Assembly: GCA_041741455.1 (NCBI GenBank)
Contig: JBGSJZ010000087.1
Location: 62,001-126,000, forward strand
DNA length: 64,000 nt
Source of the DNA: CALESS01 sp041741455
Lineage (GTDB): Bacteria; Chloroflexota; Anaerolineae; Anaerolineales; Anaerolineaceae
Reading direction: 5' to 3'
In this document: in pieces, positions 24,841 through 33,430 of the stretch
Layout of the letters: every line of letters begins with the position of its first letter
Numbering within the stretch: position 1 is the stretch's first letter
Translations under genes and position numbers: made by a program
Notes under the pieces: model-generated
Told to the model about the DNA's origin: nothing
Databases searched by the model: none
What the model saw: only the letters and a program-made list of their open reading frames with translations

Positions 24841-25665
24841 TTATTCATCTTGATCCTGTATGAGTGATTGGATGCTGGAATACAACCGGGGCACATCCCG
24901 TTTCAGAACGGTTGGATCGGAGCGCCAGCGGAAGATGGAGCCAAAGCCGCCATATTCAAATGAGACGAAGCGCGGAGTGTGCCATGCGACGAGCCTGATA
25001 TTATCCATCGCCCAATCGAACAGCTCCCAATCGGTTTGGGTCATGCCCAGGTGATCGCGCAGGTAACCATTATAGGAATGGATACCGGTCACATGCAGTT
25101 CCAGCAGGTGTTCTACCGGTAAGGAGGAGATGAACTCCTGGGGATTGACTCCGGCAGAGCGAGCGGAGATTGCGGCATGCGCCAGATCCAATAAAAAATA
25201 ACAACCAGTTTCCTCGATCACTGCCCGCGTGACTTCGGGTAAAGCCGGGGTGAGCAACCAGGGCTCGAGAGTATTCTGCCAGGGCGGATTTTCCACGATC
25301 ACACGGTCTGGTCCAACCTGCTGGCAGGCTGTCTCCACGTCTTGTATCATCCAGCCAACGACTTCTTGGGCATAGAAGTCATCCAACGGATCCAGGTCAT
25401 CCGGGGCAATCAGATGGAGGTTGAGAAAGGGGGTGTCGGTGGCGAACATCAATTCCTTTACCCAGCCCCAATCCGGTTTGGTGGAAGGTCGCAATCCGGC
25501 AGAAAGCGTAAAGTGAACGTAGAAAGGATGGCGACCCTGCATTTCAGCAATCAGGTGCGGCCAATCCGGCAGCTTGTAACGATCAAAGGCAATGGCACCG
25601 GATTCGAAAAGTTGGCGGGACTCTGGGGAATAATTGACTGTTAACTGGGGCAGGGTGAGGTTCAT
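24841..25665 (-). CDS. DUF692/MNIO-like TIM-barrel protein
   Basis: This 274-residue protein resembles the DUF692 family, now called multinuclear non-haem iron oxidases, which modify peptides (MbnB, BufB). Supporting blocks are RVIVENPPW near 139, YFLLDLAHAAISARSAGVNP near 172 and LELHVTGIHSY near 204, which hold candidate metal ligands (E, D, H). No precursor peptide or partner (MbnC/DUF2063 type) is visible nearby, so it may act alone. A sugar-phosphate-isomerase-like (AP endonuclease 2) TIM barrel is the main alternative. It converges with lipB. Confidence 0.5.
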   Translation of the reverse strand: MNLTLPQLTVNYSPESRQLFESGAIAFDRYKLPDWPHLIAEMQGRHPFYVHFTLSAGLRPSTKPDWGWVKELMFATDTPFLNLHLIAPDDLDPLDDFYAQEVVGWMIQDVETACQQVGPDRVIVENPPWQNTLEPWLLTPALPEVTRAVIEETGCYFLLDLAHAAISARSAGVNPQEFISSLPVEHLLELHVTGIHSYNGYLRDHLGMTQTDWELFDWAMDNIRLVAWHTPRFVSFEYGGFGSIFRWRSDPTVLKRDVPRLYSSIQSLIQDQDE

Positions 25666-25714
25666 GGATGATTCCGTTGCTAGGAGGTAGGAACAGGAGG
25701 ATTATACTACCATG

Positions 25715-25744
25715 AAAAATCCCCTGATTCTTCCTCAGGGGATT
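25715..25744 (-). terminator. Terminator of the CBS-domain gene pair
   Basis: A perfect 10-bp stem (AATCCCCTGA, 25718-25727, with 25735-25744) is followed on the minus strand by TTTTT. It lies 30 bases past the stop at 25774. Confidence 0.85.
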
Positions 25745-25773
25745 GAAATTTGGTTCAGGGAAGAGGTTGAGTT

Positions 25774-26223
25774 TTACAGGCTAACCTCACGACCGATGAT
25801 GAAATTCTCCAGGCCACGGATGGTGGTGTCTTTTTCAGAGATCACTTCCCGAACAACATCACCGATGGAGATCATCCCCACCAGTTGCTCGTTTTCAACC
25901 ACCGGTAAATGGCGAATGTGTTTTCCGGTCATTATCAGCATTACCTGGTCGATGGATTGGTCCGGAGTGACATAAAAGACAGGGGTGGTCATGGCAGTCA
26001 GAACTTTGGAAGATTTGCTGAAACCGGGAATCTCCACAGAGCAACGGACGAAATCCCGTTCGGAGAAAATGCCGGCCACCTTACTACCCTCCAAAACCAG
26101 GACAGCCCCGCAATTATGCACAGCCATGATTTCCAGCGCAGTTTGCACTGAATTTTCGGGTGAGACAGACCAAACCTCATTGCCTTTGTTTTCCAGTATT
26201 TCGCGCACTGTGGGCATTTTCAT
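25774..26223 (-). CDS. Two-CBS-domain protein
   Basis: This 149-residue protein is a single pair of CBS domains (a Bateman module), residues about 10-65 and 80-140. CBS pairs bind adenosine ligands such as AMP, ATP or SAM and act as energy sensors. Conserved segments are GAVLVLEGSKVAGIFSERD and HLPVVENEQLVGMISIGD. No effector domain is attached, so it likely regulates another protein. It is a paralogue of 26230-26667, six nt away, and the two form one operon. AGGAGG precedes the start. Confidence 0.9.
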   Translation of the reverse strand: MKMPTVREILENKGNEVWSVSPENSVQTALEIMAVHNCGAVLVLEGSKVAGIFSERDFVRCSVEIPGFSKSSKVLTAMTTPVFYVTPDQSIDQVMLIMTGKHIRHLPVVENEQLVGMISIGDVVREVISEKDTTIRGLENFIIGREVSL

Positions 26224-26229
26224 CCTCCT

Positions 26230-26667
26230 TTAGTTAAAGTGAACCCAGATGTAATCTTCCAGGTTTTTGATTTCGTCCTCTTTTTCATGGATGACAAATT
26301 TTACAACATCCCCAATTGAGATGACACCAACCAGCCGATGATCTTCGATTACGGGGAGGTGACGGAAGCGCTTGGCTGACATCAGTGCCATGACTTCATC
26401 GGCACTTTGAAGCGGGGTGACATAATAAACTGGAGAGGTCATCAACTCGCGGACGGGGGTATCCATATTCAGAGCGGACATCTCAACTGCAGCCCGGGCA
26501 TAATCCCGCTCGGAGAAAATACCAACCACGTTTCCGTTCTGCAGGACTACTAAAGCCCCAATTTTGTGCTGGGCCATGATCCCTAAAGCTTCTTTTAACG
26601 GGGTAGAGGGAGAGACCGACCAGACCTGATGGCCCTTGACCTTCAAGAAGTCCCTGACAGTCGCCAT
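26230..26667 (-). CDS. Two-CBS-domain protein, paralogue
   Basis: This 145-residue CBS pair is closely related to its downstream neighbour. Shared blocks are VWSVSP, GIFSERDYAR, YYVTP and FRHLPVIEDHRLVGVISIGDVV. It is the first gene of the pair, with AAGGAAGG before the ATG. It would bind a nucleotide and may form heterodimers with the neighbour. No partner enzyme is encoded with them. Confidence 0.9.
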   Translation of the reverse strand: MATVRDFLKVKGHQVWSVSPSTPLKEALGIMAQHKIGALVVLQNGNVVGIFSERDYARAAVEMSALNMDTPVRELMTSPVYYVTPLQSADEVMALMSAKRFRHLPVIEDHRLVGVISIGDVVKFVIHEKEDEIKNLEDYIWVHFN

Positions 26668-26967
26668 GTCGCCTTCCTTTCATTCAATTGATTGAAAAAC
26701 GCGGAATTGTGTATATATTTTAGCAAAAATAAAAGTTAAATCAACCATTTTGATAAAATTCATGGACATTGGATCAGGGATTTTGCTCAAAAACAATAGC
26801 TACAGGTGGGACGAAGATTACCCAGGCAATCTTCAAGATTCTGCTGGCTCATAACAGTAGAGTTGCAGATGGCGCATAATGAGAAATTAAATTGTGATTT
26901 TGGAATATAAATAGAAAAACCTGCCCGTTGATTTAAATGTCAATGGGCAGGGATTAGTAGTGGAAAA
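26668..26967. other. AT-rich intergenic stretch
   Basis: No gene is seen. The right end holds the terminator at 26915-26951. The left part should carry the promoter of the CBS pair, but no clear -35/-10 set stands out. Confidence 0.5.
26915..26951 (-). terminator. Terminator of the CBS-ACT-like gene
   Basis: CCTGCCCGTTGA (26920-26931) pairs with TCAATGGGCAGG (26940-26951) with one wobble; five T follow on the minus strand. Confidence 0.85.
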
Positions 26968-27612
26968 TTATAACGTGCGGATGTCCACGATTTTATTGAT
27001 GACCGGTTCCACAGCTTTCTTCAGCTTGGGTTCGTCTATACCGGTTACTTTAACCGTAATCACACCCGTACCGGTGGTCCCGCTCTGAAAGGTGGTCAGG
27101 GAGATAATGTTCGCGCCAGCGTCAAAAATGGCTCCGGTCAGCTTATATAGCCCGCCTGGCTCATCGGTCACCTGGACGGTTAAGCGGATTCCGTGGATGC
27201 GGGCGCCAAGGATTTCAGTGAACAGCTTAAAGATATCGGTTTCGGTGACAATCCCGACCACTTTCTTGCCTTCAACCACGGGTAAGCCGCCGATTTTCTT
27301 GTCCGCCATGATGCGGGCAGCCTCTTCCAGGGGTGTGTCGGTCGTGATGGTGATCACATCCTTGGTCATGATCTTTTCGACGGTTAGTTTGCTAAGCAGG
27401 TAATTAATTTCCCAGACGCTCAGTGTTGTTGCGTCCGATGGAGTGGCATCCAGCAAATCTTTTTCTGAGATGATGCCAACAAGATTACCTTTGGAATCGA
27501 CAACTGGAAAGCGACGGACATGATCCCTGCGCATGAGGGCCAGAGCATCCTGCACGCCCATTTCCGGACCGATGGTTAGAGCTGGGCTGGTCATTCGTTC
27601 ACCGACGAGCAT
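26968..27612 (-). CDS. AcuB-like protein with two CBS domains and an ACT-like domain
   Basis: This 214-residue protein begins with a CBS pair: DHVRRFPVVDSKGNLVGIISEKD near 30-52, then KIGGLPVVEGKKVVGIVTETD near 105-125. A C-terminal ACT-like ligand domain follows (LTVQVTDEPGGLYKLTGAIFDAGANI, near 144). This layout matches AcuB-type regulators. I chose ATG 27612 (MLVGERM), preceded by AAGGAG; an upstream in-frame start at 27642 would cross that site. It probably senses an adenylate and a small metabolite such as an amino acid. It is a single gene with its own terminator. Confidence 0.85.
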   Translation of the reverse strand: MLVGERMTSPALTIGPEMGVQDALALMRRDHVRRFPVVDSKGNLVGIISEKDLLDATPSDATTLSVWEINYLLSKLTVEKIMTKDVITITTDTPLEEAARIMADKKIGGLPVVEGKKVVGIVTETDIFKLFTEILGARIHGIRLTVQVTDEPGGLYKLTGAIFDAGANIISLTTFQSGTTGTGVITVKVTGIDEPKLKKAVEPVINKIVDIRTL

Positions 27613-27724
27613 AGTTATTTCTCCTTGAGAAAATTTTGACACATATTATCTGTATTATAGAGGTTTTAGCGAAGTCAGGCAACTACAATTATTCTATCCG
27701 ACAAGTTATTTTTGGCGAGTAAAG

Positions 27725-28165
27725 TTATCCCCGCCCAAATGCTTTTTTAACTTCCGGGGTGAACAGATAAACCAATATACCGGCAGCGATTACCAGTGGG
27801 ATTATCTGGGAACCAAATTTTGACCCGTTGACGAGTTTAAATACAACCGATAGAAGTGCCCAGCCTTCTGCAATGACACCCAAAATCCATGCCCAGGGTT
27901 TGAGATTCCATGCACCATAGGCAAATGCAAGATAAAGAATAACCCCCAGAAATGAGCTGGCCAATAGAAGAACCGCCAGAATTCCACCCGCGACTGTGAT
28001 ACCCGAAATATTTAATATCTGGGCAAGGCCAGCTGAGATTCCAAGCATGGCTAAAAGGGCGATTGTTATGCCGCACACACCAAACAATCCGCCAATCAGG
28101 GCTAGAATTGCCAGAATAGTGATTCCGGTCGGACGGGCAGCATTACTGGGAATGTTTTCAGACAT
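27725..28165 (-). CDS. Small multi-spanning membrane protein
   Basis: This 146-residue protein has four likely membrane segments (about 15-38, 50-75, 80-100 and 112-132). It starts MSENIPSN after GAGAGGTG; an upstream in-frame start seven codons earlier is less likely. I do not recognise the family. The profile resembles small DUF-type integral membrane proteins common in Chloroflexota. A short cytoplasmic tail (PEVKKAFGRG) ends it. Confidence 0.65.
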   Translation of the reverse strand: MSENIPSNAARPTGITILAILALIGGLFGVCGITIALLAMLGISAGLAQILNISGITVAGGILAVLLLASSFLGVILYLAFAYGAWNLKPWAWILGVIAEGWALLSVVFKLVNGSKFGSQIIPLVIAAGILVYLFTPEVKKAFGRG

Positions 28166-28250
28166 AGAACACCTCTCTTGATCCAATATTATTAATTATA
28201 CTCCCACATCTTCTAGTGGAAAATCTGATCGGTGCAGCGAATTGGAAGAT

Positions 28251-28282
28251 AAAAAATGACCGGGCAAATGTCTGCCCGGTCA
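28251..28282 (-). terminator. Terminator of the ferritin gene
   Basis: TGACCGGGCA (28257-28266) pairs perfectly with TGCCCGGTCA (28273-28282). Six T follow on the minus strand. Confidence 0.9.
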
Positions 28283-28311
28283 AATATTGTTAGGGTTGAG
28301 GATTCTGGATG

Positions 28312-28806
28312 TTAGTCTGCGCCGCGCTTGCCAACCTGGTGGTCCACCTGGTACAGGGCACCAATGCTGGAACCAACTTTTTCCAACATATCGAGGATGG
28401 TTGAGGCATTCTTTTCCTCTTCCACCTGCTCATTGATAAACCATTGCAGGAAGATCTGGCTGGCGACATCGTCTTCAGCCACGGCCATTTTGTAGATTTT
28501 GTTAATCAGGCTGGTGACGAGCTGCTCGTGGGTCAGGGTTTTCTTGAAGACCTCGAGCGGGGAACCAAATTCGACTTCCACCTGGGGGATGGGTTGCAGA
28601 GAAACCTTGCCGCCGCGATCGTAAATGTATTCGAAGAACTTCAAGGCATGTTCCTGTTCCTCTTGGAATTGGACACGCATCCAATTGGCAAACCCGGGCA
28701 GGTTTTCCGACTCGAAGTAGGCGGACATGGATAGGTAGAGATAGGCAGAGGCCATCTCGTGGGTGATTTGGTCATTCATTGCGGTTAAAACGGCTTTACT
28801 GAGCAT
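28312..28806 (-). CDS. ftnA: Bacterial ferritin
   Basis: This 164-residue non-haem ferritin stores iron and has ferroxidase activity. Ferroxidase ligands are visible as E17 (HEMASAYLYLSMSAY), EEQEHALKF near 49-57 and the later NEQVEEEKN near 125-133. The length and helix pattern are normal for FtnA. An inverted repeat (28839-28863) lies over its promoter region, and a catalase remnant with a Fur-like box lies farther upstream. The gene therefore sits in a former iron and peroxide stress locus. Confidence 0.95.
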   Translation of the reverse strand: MLSKAVLTAMNDQITHEMASAYLYLSMSAYFESENLPGFANWMRVQFQEEQEHALKFFEYIYDRGGKVSLQPIPQVEVEFGSPLEVFKKTLTHEQLVTSLINKIYKMAVAEDDVASQIFLQWFINEQVEEEKNASTILDMLEKVGSSIGALYQVDHQVGKRGAD

Positions 28807-28838
28807 ATCAATTTCCTTTCTGTTTTATTGTATTGTGA

Positions 28839-28863
28839 GTTGACCCACTTTTGAAGGGTCAAC
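28839..28863. promoter_or_regulatory. Inverted repeat upstream of ferritin
   Basis: GTTGACCC (28839-28846) and GGGTCAAC (28856-28863) form a perfect 8-bp inverted repeat with 9 bases between. It lies 33-57 bases before the ferritin start, near a TACAAT -10-like hexamer on the minus strand. It may be an operator or the terminator of the former upstream catalase gene. Confidence 0.4.
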
Positions 28864-28924
28864 AGCAATTTCATTGATCTCCAAGAGGGATTATACTCTA
28901 ATCCCTCCTGAAGGATGGGTTAAT

Positions 28925-29195
28925 TTATTTAAGGTTAGAATAACCCATTCTGCCTGGCTCATCCTGGCCAACCATTTTTGCCTCTTTCAAGGCCAGGTCC
29001 AATCTACCAGCAAGCTTCTGACCATATTCTGGATGTGCCAGAAAGAACTAAGCGGCCTGGCGGTATTGCAAGTGTTTTTGAGCATTCTTCAGAAGGCCAA
29101 CGATATTATTGATCAAATGCTGTCGATCTGTCTCAGTTATAACAACTTGGAAGAATAAGCCAACCTGTGCAAAATCACTATCGTGGTGTTTTCCA
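28925..29195 (-). pseudogene. Catalase C-terminal remnant
   Basis: Read on the minus strand from about 29195, the frame gives HDSDFAQVGLFFQ, then ERQ-like TDRQHLINNIVGLLKNAQK and YRQAA. An in-frame TAG (29050-29048) follows, and then FFLAHPEYGQKLAGRL. This matches the C-terminal part of clade 3-type haem catalases (DDFxQ-G-L-R...R-L--NI-G-L...R---HF--A-PEYG). About 400 residues, including the haem-binding core, are missing. It is clearly decayed. Confidence 0.7.
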
Positions 29196-29265
29196 GAAGC
29201 TATGACTGTGATGTTTTCCAACGAATGAGATAAACGTTTTTGAATGTTCAAAAAAACATTAATAT

Positions 29266-29296
29266 TGATAATTATTCTTTTTGGATAATTATTATC
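29266..29296. promoter_or_regulatory. Fur/PerR-like box pair
   Basis: GATAATTATTATC (29284-29296) is a perfect 6-1-6 inverted repeat matching the core of the Fur box (TGATAATNATTATCA). A second, partial copy TGATAATTATTC lies at 29266-29277. They sit upstream of the catalase remnant, in the position where PerR or Fur boxes control catalase genes in other bacteria. The region is very AT-rich, so chance similarity is possible. Confidence 0.45.
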
Positions 29297-29335
29297 AATA
29301 ATAACCAACATTTAGTAATTAGTCAATAGATTAAC

Positions 29336-29367
29336 CAAAAAAACCTGCCACGATTTATGACAGGTTT
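29336..29367 (-). terminator. Terminator of the epimerase-like gene
   Basis: AAACCTG (29341-29347) pairs with CAGGTTT (29361-29367). On the minus strand a run of seven T follows. It lies 35 bases past the stop at 29402. Confidence 0.7.
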
Positions 29368-29401
29368 CTTTACTTCTGTTCATTAGAAAGTGAAGGATTG
29401 A

Positions 29402-30391
29402 TTATTCTGGCCAGGCTTTGGAATAGGCTGCCAGCATGCGATCGCAAAGTTGGTTGAAAGCCTGGTCAACAACACGCGCCGCAGGATTCTGGTTGTACCA
29501 CTCGATGATTTCATGCACGCCGTGTGAATAGGGGGTGGTGCAGATAAAACCGGGCACCAGTCGTTTGATCTTACTGTTGTCCAATACAAAGCTATGAGCT
29601 TTATCTCCCAGCAGTCCATCGCCCCACTCTGGATCGTAAGCATTGATCAGGTCAGACGGGATGTGTACCATTTTAGCAGTAGTTCCGCTGGCATGGGCGG
29701 TGATTTCGAAGATCTGATTCCAGGTCAACCACTCATCGGATGTGATGTGAAAAACATCGCCAATTGCATGAGAATTTCCAAGCAACCCCACCAAGCCTTT
29801 GGCAAAGTCGGTATTGTGGGTCAGGGTCCACAGTGAGGTGCCATCCCCATGCACAATGACCTTCTCTCCACGTAACATGCGGTCGACTACCGTCCACCCG
29901 CCATGCATGGGCAGCAAGGTGCGATCGTAGGTGTGGGAAGGCCGGACAATCGTGATCGGGAATTTCTGCTCACGGTAAGCATGGATCAGCCGGTCTTCGC
30001 AAGCGATTTTAGCGCGGGAGTATTGCCAATAGGGGTTGTCCAGCAGGGTTGATTCCCGCACCGGCAGGGTGGCTGGCGGGGTCTGATAGGCCGAGGCGGA
30101 ACTGATGAAGACGAATTGATCGGTACGATCCTGGAAAAGCCGCAGGTCGGTTTCGATGTGTTCCGGGGTGAAGGCTACCCAGTCGACCACCACGTCAAAT
30201 TTCAGGCTGCCCAGGGCAGAAACCGCTGATTGGGGATTGCGAATGTCCCCATTCAGCACTCTGGCCCCTTGCGGAAGTGGGCGGGAGGAAAGACCTCGGT
30301 TGAGGAGGTAAAGTTCCAGGCCGCGATCGATGGCCAGTTGTGAACAGGCTGAACTGATGATGCCGGTGCCGCCGATGAACAGAATTTTCAT
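29402..30391 (-). CDS. NAD-dependent epimerase/dehydratase-family protein
   Basis: This 329-residue extended short-chain dehydrogenase has the nucleotide loop GGTGIIS at 7-13 (MKILFIGGTGIISSA). VDWVAF and FISSASAYQ (active-site region) follow near 77 and 97, then a YSRAKIACE segment with Tyr and Lys in the YxxxK position near 125. The C-terminal half has HNTDFAKGLVGLLG, typical of sugar-nucleotide epimerase-like proteins including plant CSP41/RNA-binding types. I chose ATG 30391, with GGAGG just upstream; the open frame continues upstream without a better site. The substrate is unknown. Confidence 0.85.
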   Translation of the reverse strand: MKILFIGGTGIISSACSQLAIDRGLELYLLNRGLSSRPLPQGARVLNGDIRNPQSAVSALGSLKFDVVVDWVAFTPEHIETDLRLFQDRTDQFVFISSASAYQTPPATLPVRESTLLDNPYWQYSRAKIACEDRLIHAYREQKFPITIVRPSHTYDRTLLPMHGGWTVVDRMLRGEKVIVHGDGTSLWTLTHNTDFAKGLVGLLGNSHAIGDVFHITSDEWLTWNQIFEITAHASGTTAKMVHIPSDLINAYDPEWGDGLLGDKAHSFVLDNSKIKRLVPGFICTTPYSHGVHEIIEWYNQNPAARVVDQAFNQLCDRMLAAYSKAWPE

Positions 30392-30478
30392 TGATTGATC
30401 CTCCAAATTATTTGAGCGTAGAATACCACAAAATAGCACGGAAATGCCAAGCAAAAGCAGGACCTAAAAAACCCAATA

Positions 30479-31812
30479 TCAAGCGGCAAAAACAGTCTTT
30501 TTGTTTTGAGAATGGCTCTTTTTCACCACATCAAAGCGACTGCTACGAGATCTTGAGCGTCCTTTTAGCCAACCGGGAGCATATCCACGAGGTTTTGGCA
30601 TTTGGGTCGGTGTACCAATCCTTGGGAAAATGAAGCCCATGCCTTGCGCCACTCTTCCTTGCGTCATATCGGTCAGTGTTTTTTGCCAGGGTAAGGATTT
30701 ATCCACCCCTATTGGACGAGCCAGCCAAAGTTCCCAGGTTATTAATGGCATCAAATCACTCCAGCGCTCCTCTTGTTCGGGTGTACTGAACTTGGGTAAA
30801 GTCCAATAGAGGCGTTGTTTGGCAAAACGATACCAATGATCTCCGGTATAACGACGCAAATATCGTTTCCACCAGAGATCTGGTTCAGGCGGTTCTTCTC
30901 CGATCCAGGCGACCCAGATGACCTATGGTAAGCGCCGTGTCCCTTTACTTTCCAGCCGTTCCAGACGAGCAACCCAGAAGGAACAAGCAGCAGCTTTGCG
31001 AAAATGCAGGTCTTTCCAGATCATCACCCGGATTTTTACCCAAATCTTCATCCTGCATTTCAAAGTCACTCTCTGGTTTTTTCCAAGTCTCTGGATCTTT
31101 GAACTTGAATTTGTCAGCATGCATGGGCTGCCTTCCTCGCCTGTAGTATGCGCCGGGTGGCCCGGCAAGGTTTAAATTGGGACGCAAACGGATAATCTTG
31201 TCGGTTGGTATATCTACAGTGGCTAAAAGAAAGGGTGCACAGCCATATTCAGCATTTCCTAAGGAAAATGCACGGACGCCAAGTTGTTTTTGCACTTCAC
31301 GGAGTTGTTGACCGGCCTTTCCGAAAGATGTTTCCTGGCTTGTTATGCGCTCATGCAGTAAAGGTAAGGCCCAACCCCCTTTTTTTCAGGCGTCCAGACC
31401 AGGGTACTGTAGCCATGCCCCAATGTAATAGGGCGATTACCCGGAATGGGCGTTGGTTGATGCTCCACAGTTCGATCTGCCAGTGTTTCCGCTGAGGGTT
31501 GAGGCCAGGCGGTATGATCACCCATCAGGATGGGGCGATCCTCAAGATTTATTTGCTGGCAAAGAGCTTCATCAGTGCTTCCCGATTTGGTCGTCCATCC
31601 TGGAAAGCCTCATACACCCTCGGCCAACTTCTTCGGAATCGTCTGGAACAGGAAAGCTCTGCAAATGAGTTCGCTGCCAGTGTGTCAATGACTGCATCAC
31701 TTATTTCAAGGAGGGCATCTTTTGCTTTACCCAAACAAGTGTACATCGCTTGACGATATTGGAACAATTTGTTAAAGTGCTTTGTGGCGGTTGAGTTATG
31801 TTTGCGAGACAT
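30479..31812 (-). mobile_element. Frameshifted transposase (decayed insertion sequence)
   Basis: Minus-strand frames over about 1.33 kb join into one transposase of about 440 residues. N-terminal pieces include RFRRSWPRVYEAFQDGRPN (near 31640) and DRTVEHQPTPIPGNRPITLG (near 31440). Middle pieces are LATVDIPTDKIIRLRPNLNL (near 31190) and IWKDLHFRKAAACSFWV (near 31000). The C-terminal pieces include YRFAKQRLYWTLPKFSTPEQ (near 30830) and PKPRGYAPGWLKGR (near 30590). Frame changes near 31375 and 31040, and a stop near 30920, break it. It resembles a large DDE-type transposase family annotated as putative transposases in Chloroflexota and cyanobacteria; I recall the label NF041680 but cannot verify it. 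No terminal inverted repeats were found. Confidence 0.75.
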
Positions 31813-31930
31813 GTCTCAATTGTGCCACAGGGTGGTTTGTCCTAACAGGTCACCCTTCTTCTGTGAAATAGTCTAAACCCTTAGTTTTTTAAGGCGGAGC
31901 AATCCTTTTGCGACGGAATTTTGGCTGCAC

Positions 31931-32551
31931 TCAATCAAGGTCGACAATCTCCCCCTCATCCGTTAGGAAATGAAACGCCACATCTCCCCGCAGATGCCCA
32001 TACCTGGCCTGCCAGCGTTTGGGCACCTCGAGATCATTCCCGAAAACCAGGAACTTGTGTATGGCCTGCGTCTTTTCCAGCAGCCAGACATGCTCGGCAA
32101 TGATCGAAAACTTTGCCGGCGGCAGATGCAGGCCGTTGACCAGGGTGTAATACTTGGCGTCGCCGACGATATCGCCATCTGGCGAAACCAGGTCAAACAG
32201 CTTTGGCACACCTTTTACCTGCCCCGGCCGGAGCGGTACGCCAAAGCGCTGGCTGAAAACCTGCCGCGCCAGGTCTTCGAATTGAGTCGCGTTCAGCTTG
32301 GGTAAGGACGTGCTCGGCGCGGCCCGGCCAGGGCTTTGCAACAGCTCGCCGGGCGATTCGCCGACGAAGAATACCCATTCACGGCCATCCCGGCTGCTGG
32401 CGATCTTGCCCTTGTGTTTTAACTCCTGGGTGATCATGTAAACTTGCTGATGGGGTTCGATGCCGGTCGCATCGCGGATTTGGGCATTGGTCGCACCATG
32501 CGGGCCAACCGACCACAAATAATCCAGCACTCTTTCAATGTTTGTTTTCAT
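31931..32551 (-). CDS. Winged-helix plus nuclease-like protein
   Basis: This 206-residue protein has an N-terminal winged-helix-like part (residues about 5-65, with HGATNAQIRDATGI and VYMITQELKHKGKIA). A C-terminal domain contains FDLVSPDGDIVGDAKYY near 118-134. D-(x)n-(D/E)xK spacing there (VGDAKYY) resembles the PD-(D/E)xK nuclease core. It might be a restriction-like or DNA-binding regulator; activity is not shown. The start codon overlaps the stop of the upstream gene (TGATG), so the two are translationally coupled. The partner is 32551-33234. Confidence 0.6.
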   Translation of the reverse strand: MKTNIERVLDYLWSVGPHGATNAQIRDATGIEPHQQVYMITQELKHKGKIASSRDGREWVFFVGESPGELLQSPGRAAPSTSLPKLNATQFEDLARQVFSQRFGVPLRPGQVKGVPKLFDLVSPDGDIVGDAKYYTLVNGLHLPPAKFSIIAEHVWLLEKTQAIHKFLVFGNDLEVPKRWQARYGHLRGDVAFHFLTDEGEIVDLD

Positions 32552-33234
32552 CAGTCTTTCCCCTCCACCAGGTGCGTCAGGCTGTTTTCCAAGATATTCA
32601 GCGCCCTGGCAATCCGCTTGGCAAAATCAAATAGCGCCTCTTCGGGATAAGGGTCTCTTTTTTCTGGGTCATCCCATTGGCGGGGCAGGGCGATCGCCTG
32701 CCAGGCTTTGAAGTTCACTCGCTCCAGGCCAAGCTGGCCATTTTCCAGCAGCTTCACACTGGCTTGGATCGGATCGCTGTAAGCGCAAATGGTCCCGTCC
32801 TCTTCGTAGCCGGTTGGCAACAGCGCCTGCAGCTCATCGCTGGCCTGCCTGATCCAGCGCTGCCAGGAGGCCAGCGCCGGCATAGGGTACACAGTTCCGT
32901 GGACTACGCCCGCAGACAGGCAGACATCCATCCGCAGCCATGGCGGAATGGTATCATCATCGTAGATGCCGAAATCGCCGAAGATTTGCATCAGCATATC
33001 CTCTTCGGTGGTTTCATAGCGCGCCGAGAGCACGGCATCCCAGTCCCATTCGATGGTTGCAGTCAGGTGAAAAGGTTCGCATTTCGGTTGCATCTCGCCA
33101 TAAATGATCAGTTCATACGAGCGGCTCATATCCCGCAGGTTGATCCGCTCGGTGGGGCCAATCGGGTGAGGGATTTGCAGGCGCGCCGCGTGAAGCGCAT
33201 TATGCCACAGGTCTCGGAATTCTTGATAGTTCAT
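32551..33234 (-). CDS. Unrecognised protein coupled to the nuclease-like gene
   Basis: This 227-residue acidic protein begins MNYQEFRDLWHNAL, with AGGAG 8 nt before ATG 33234; a longer open frame upstream (to 33327) lacks a ribosome site. Notable stretches are SRSYELIIYGEMQP near 37, ATIEWDWDAVLSARYETTEEDML near 58, and a C-terminal helical part rich in acidic residues. There is no membrane segment or signal. I do not recognise a family. Overlap with the winged-helix/nuclease-like gene suggests that the two products act together, for example as a toxin-like or defence pair; that is speculation. Confidence 0.55.
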   Translation of the reverse strand: MNYQEFRDLWHNALHAARLQIPHPIGPTERINLRDMSRSYELIIYGEMQPKCEPFHLTATIEWDWDAVLSARYETTEEDMLMQIFGDFGIYDDDTIPPWLRMDVCLSAGVVHGTVYPMPALASWQRWIRQASDELQALLPTGYEEDGTICAYSDPIQASVKLLENGQLGLERVNFKAWQAIALPRQWDDPEKRDPYPEEALFDFAKRIARALNILENSLTHLVEGKD

Positions 33235-33430
33235 CGTTTGTGCTCCTGGGTTAATTTTACGACGAAAAAAGCCTATCTTACAGCCCTTTGATTGGGCAAT
33301 TACACGACAGGTTTCTAGGAGAACCATTTATCCAACGATAGTTGGTTGGTCAGTTGCCTGAGAAAGTGCGATTTGTTCATGGATAGTAGAAATCTGCCTG
33401 TCAGCGAGGTCACCGGTATGGAGAATGGAG

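Noticed and set aside
28874..29158. A 94-codon plus-strand frame near ferritin.
   Set aside because: It is antisense to the catalase remnant, which explains its composition, and has no ribosome site.
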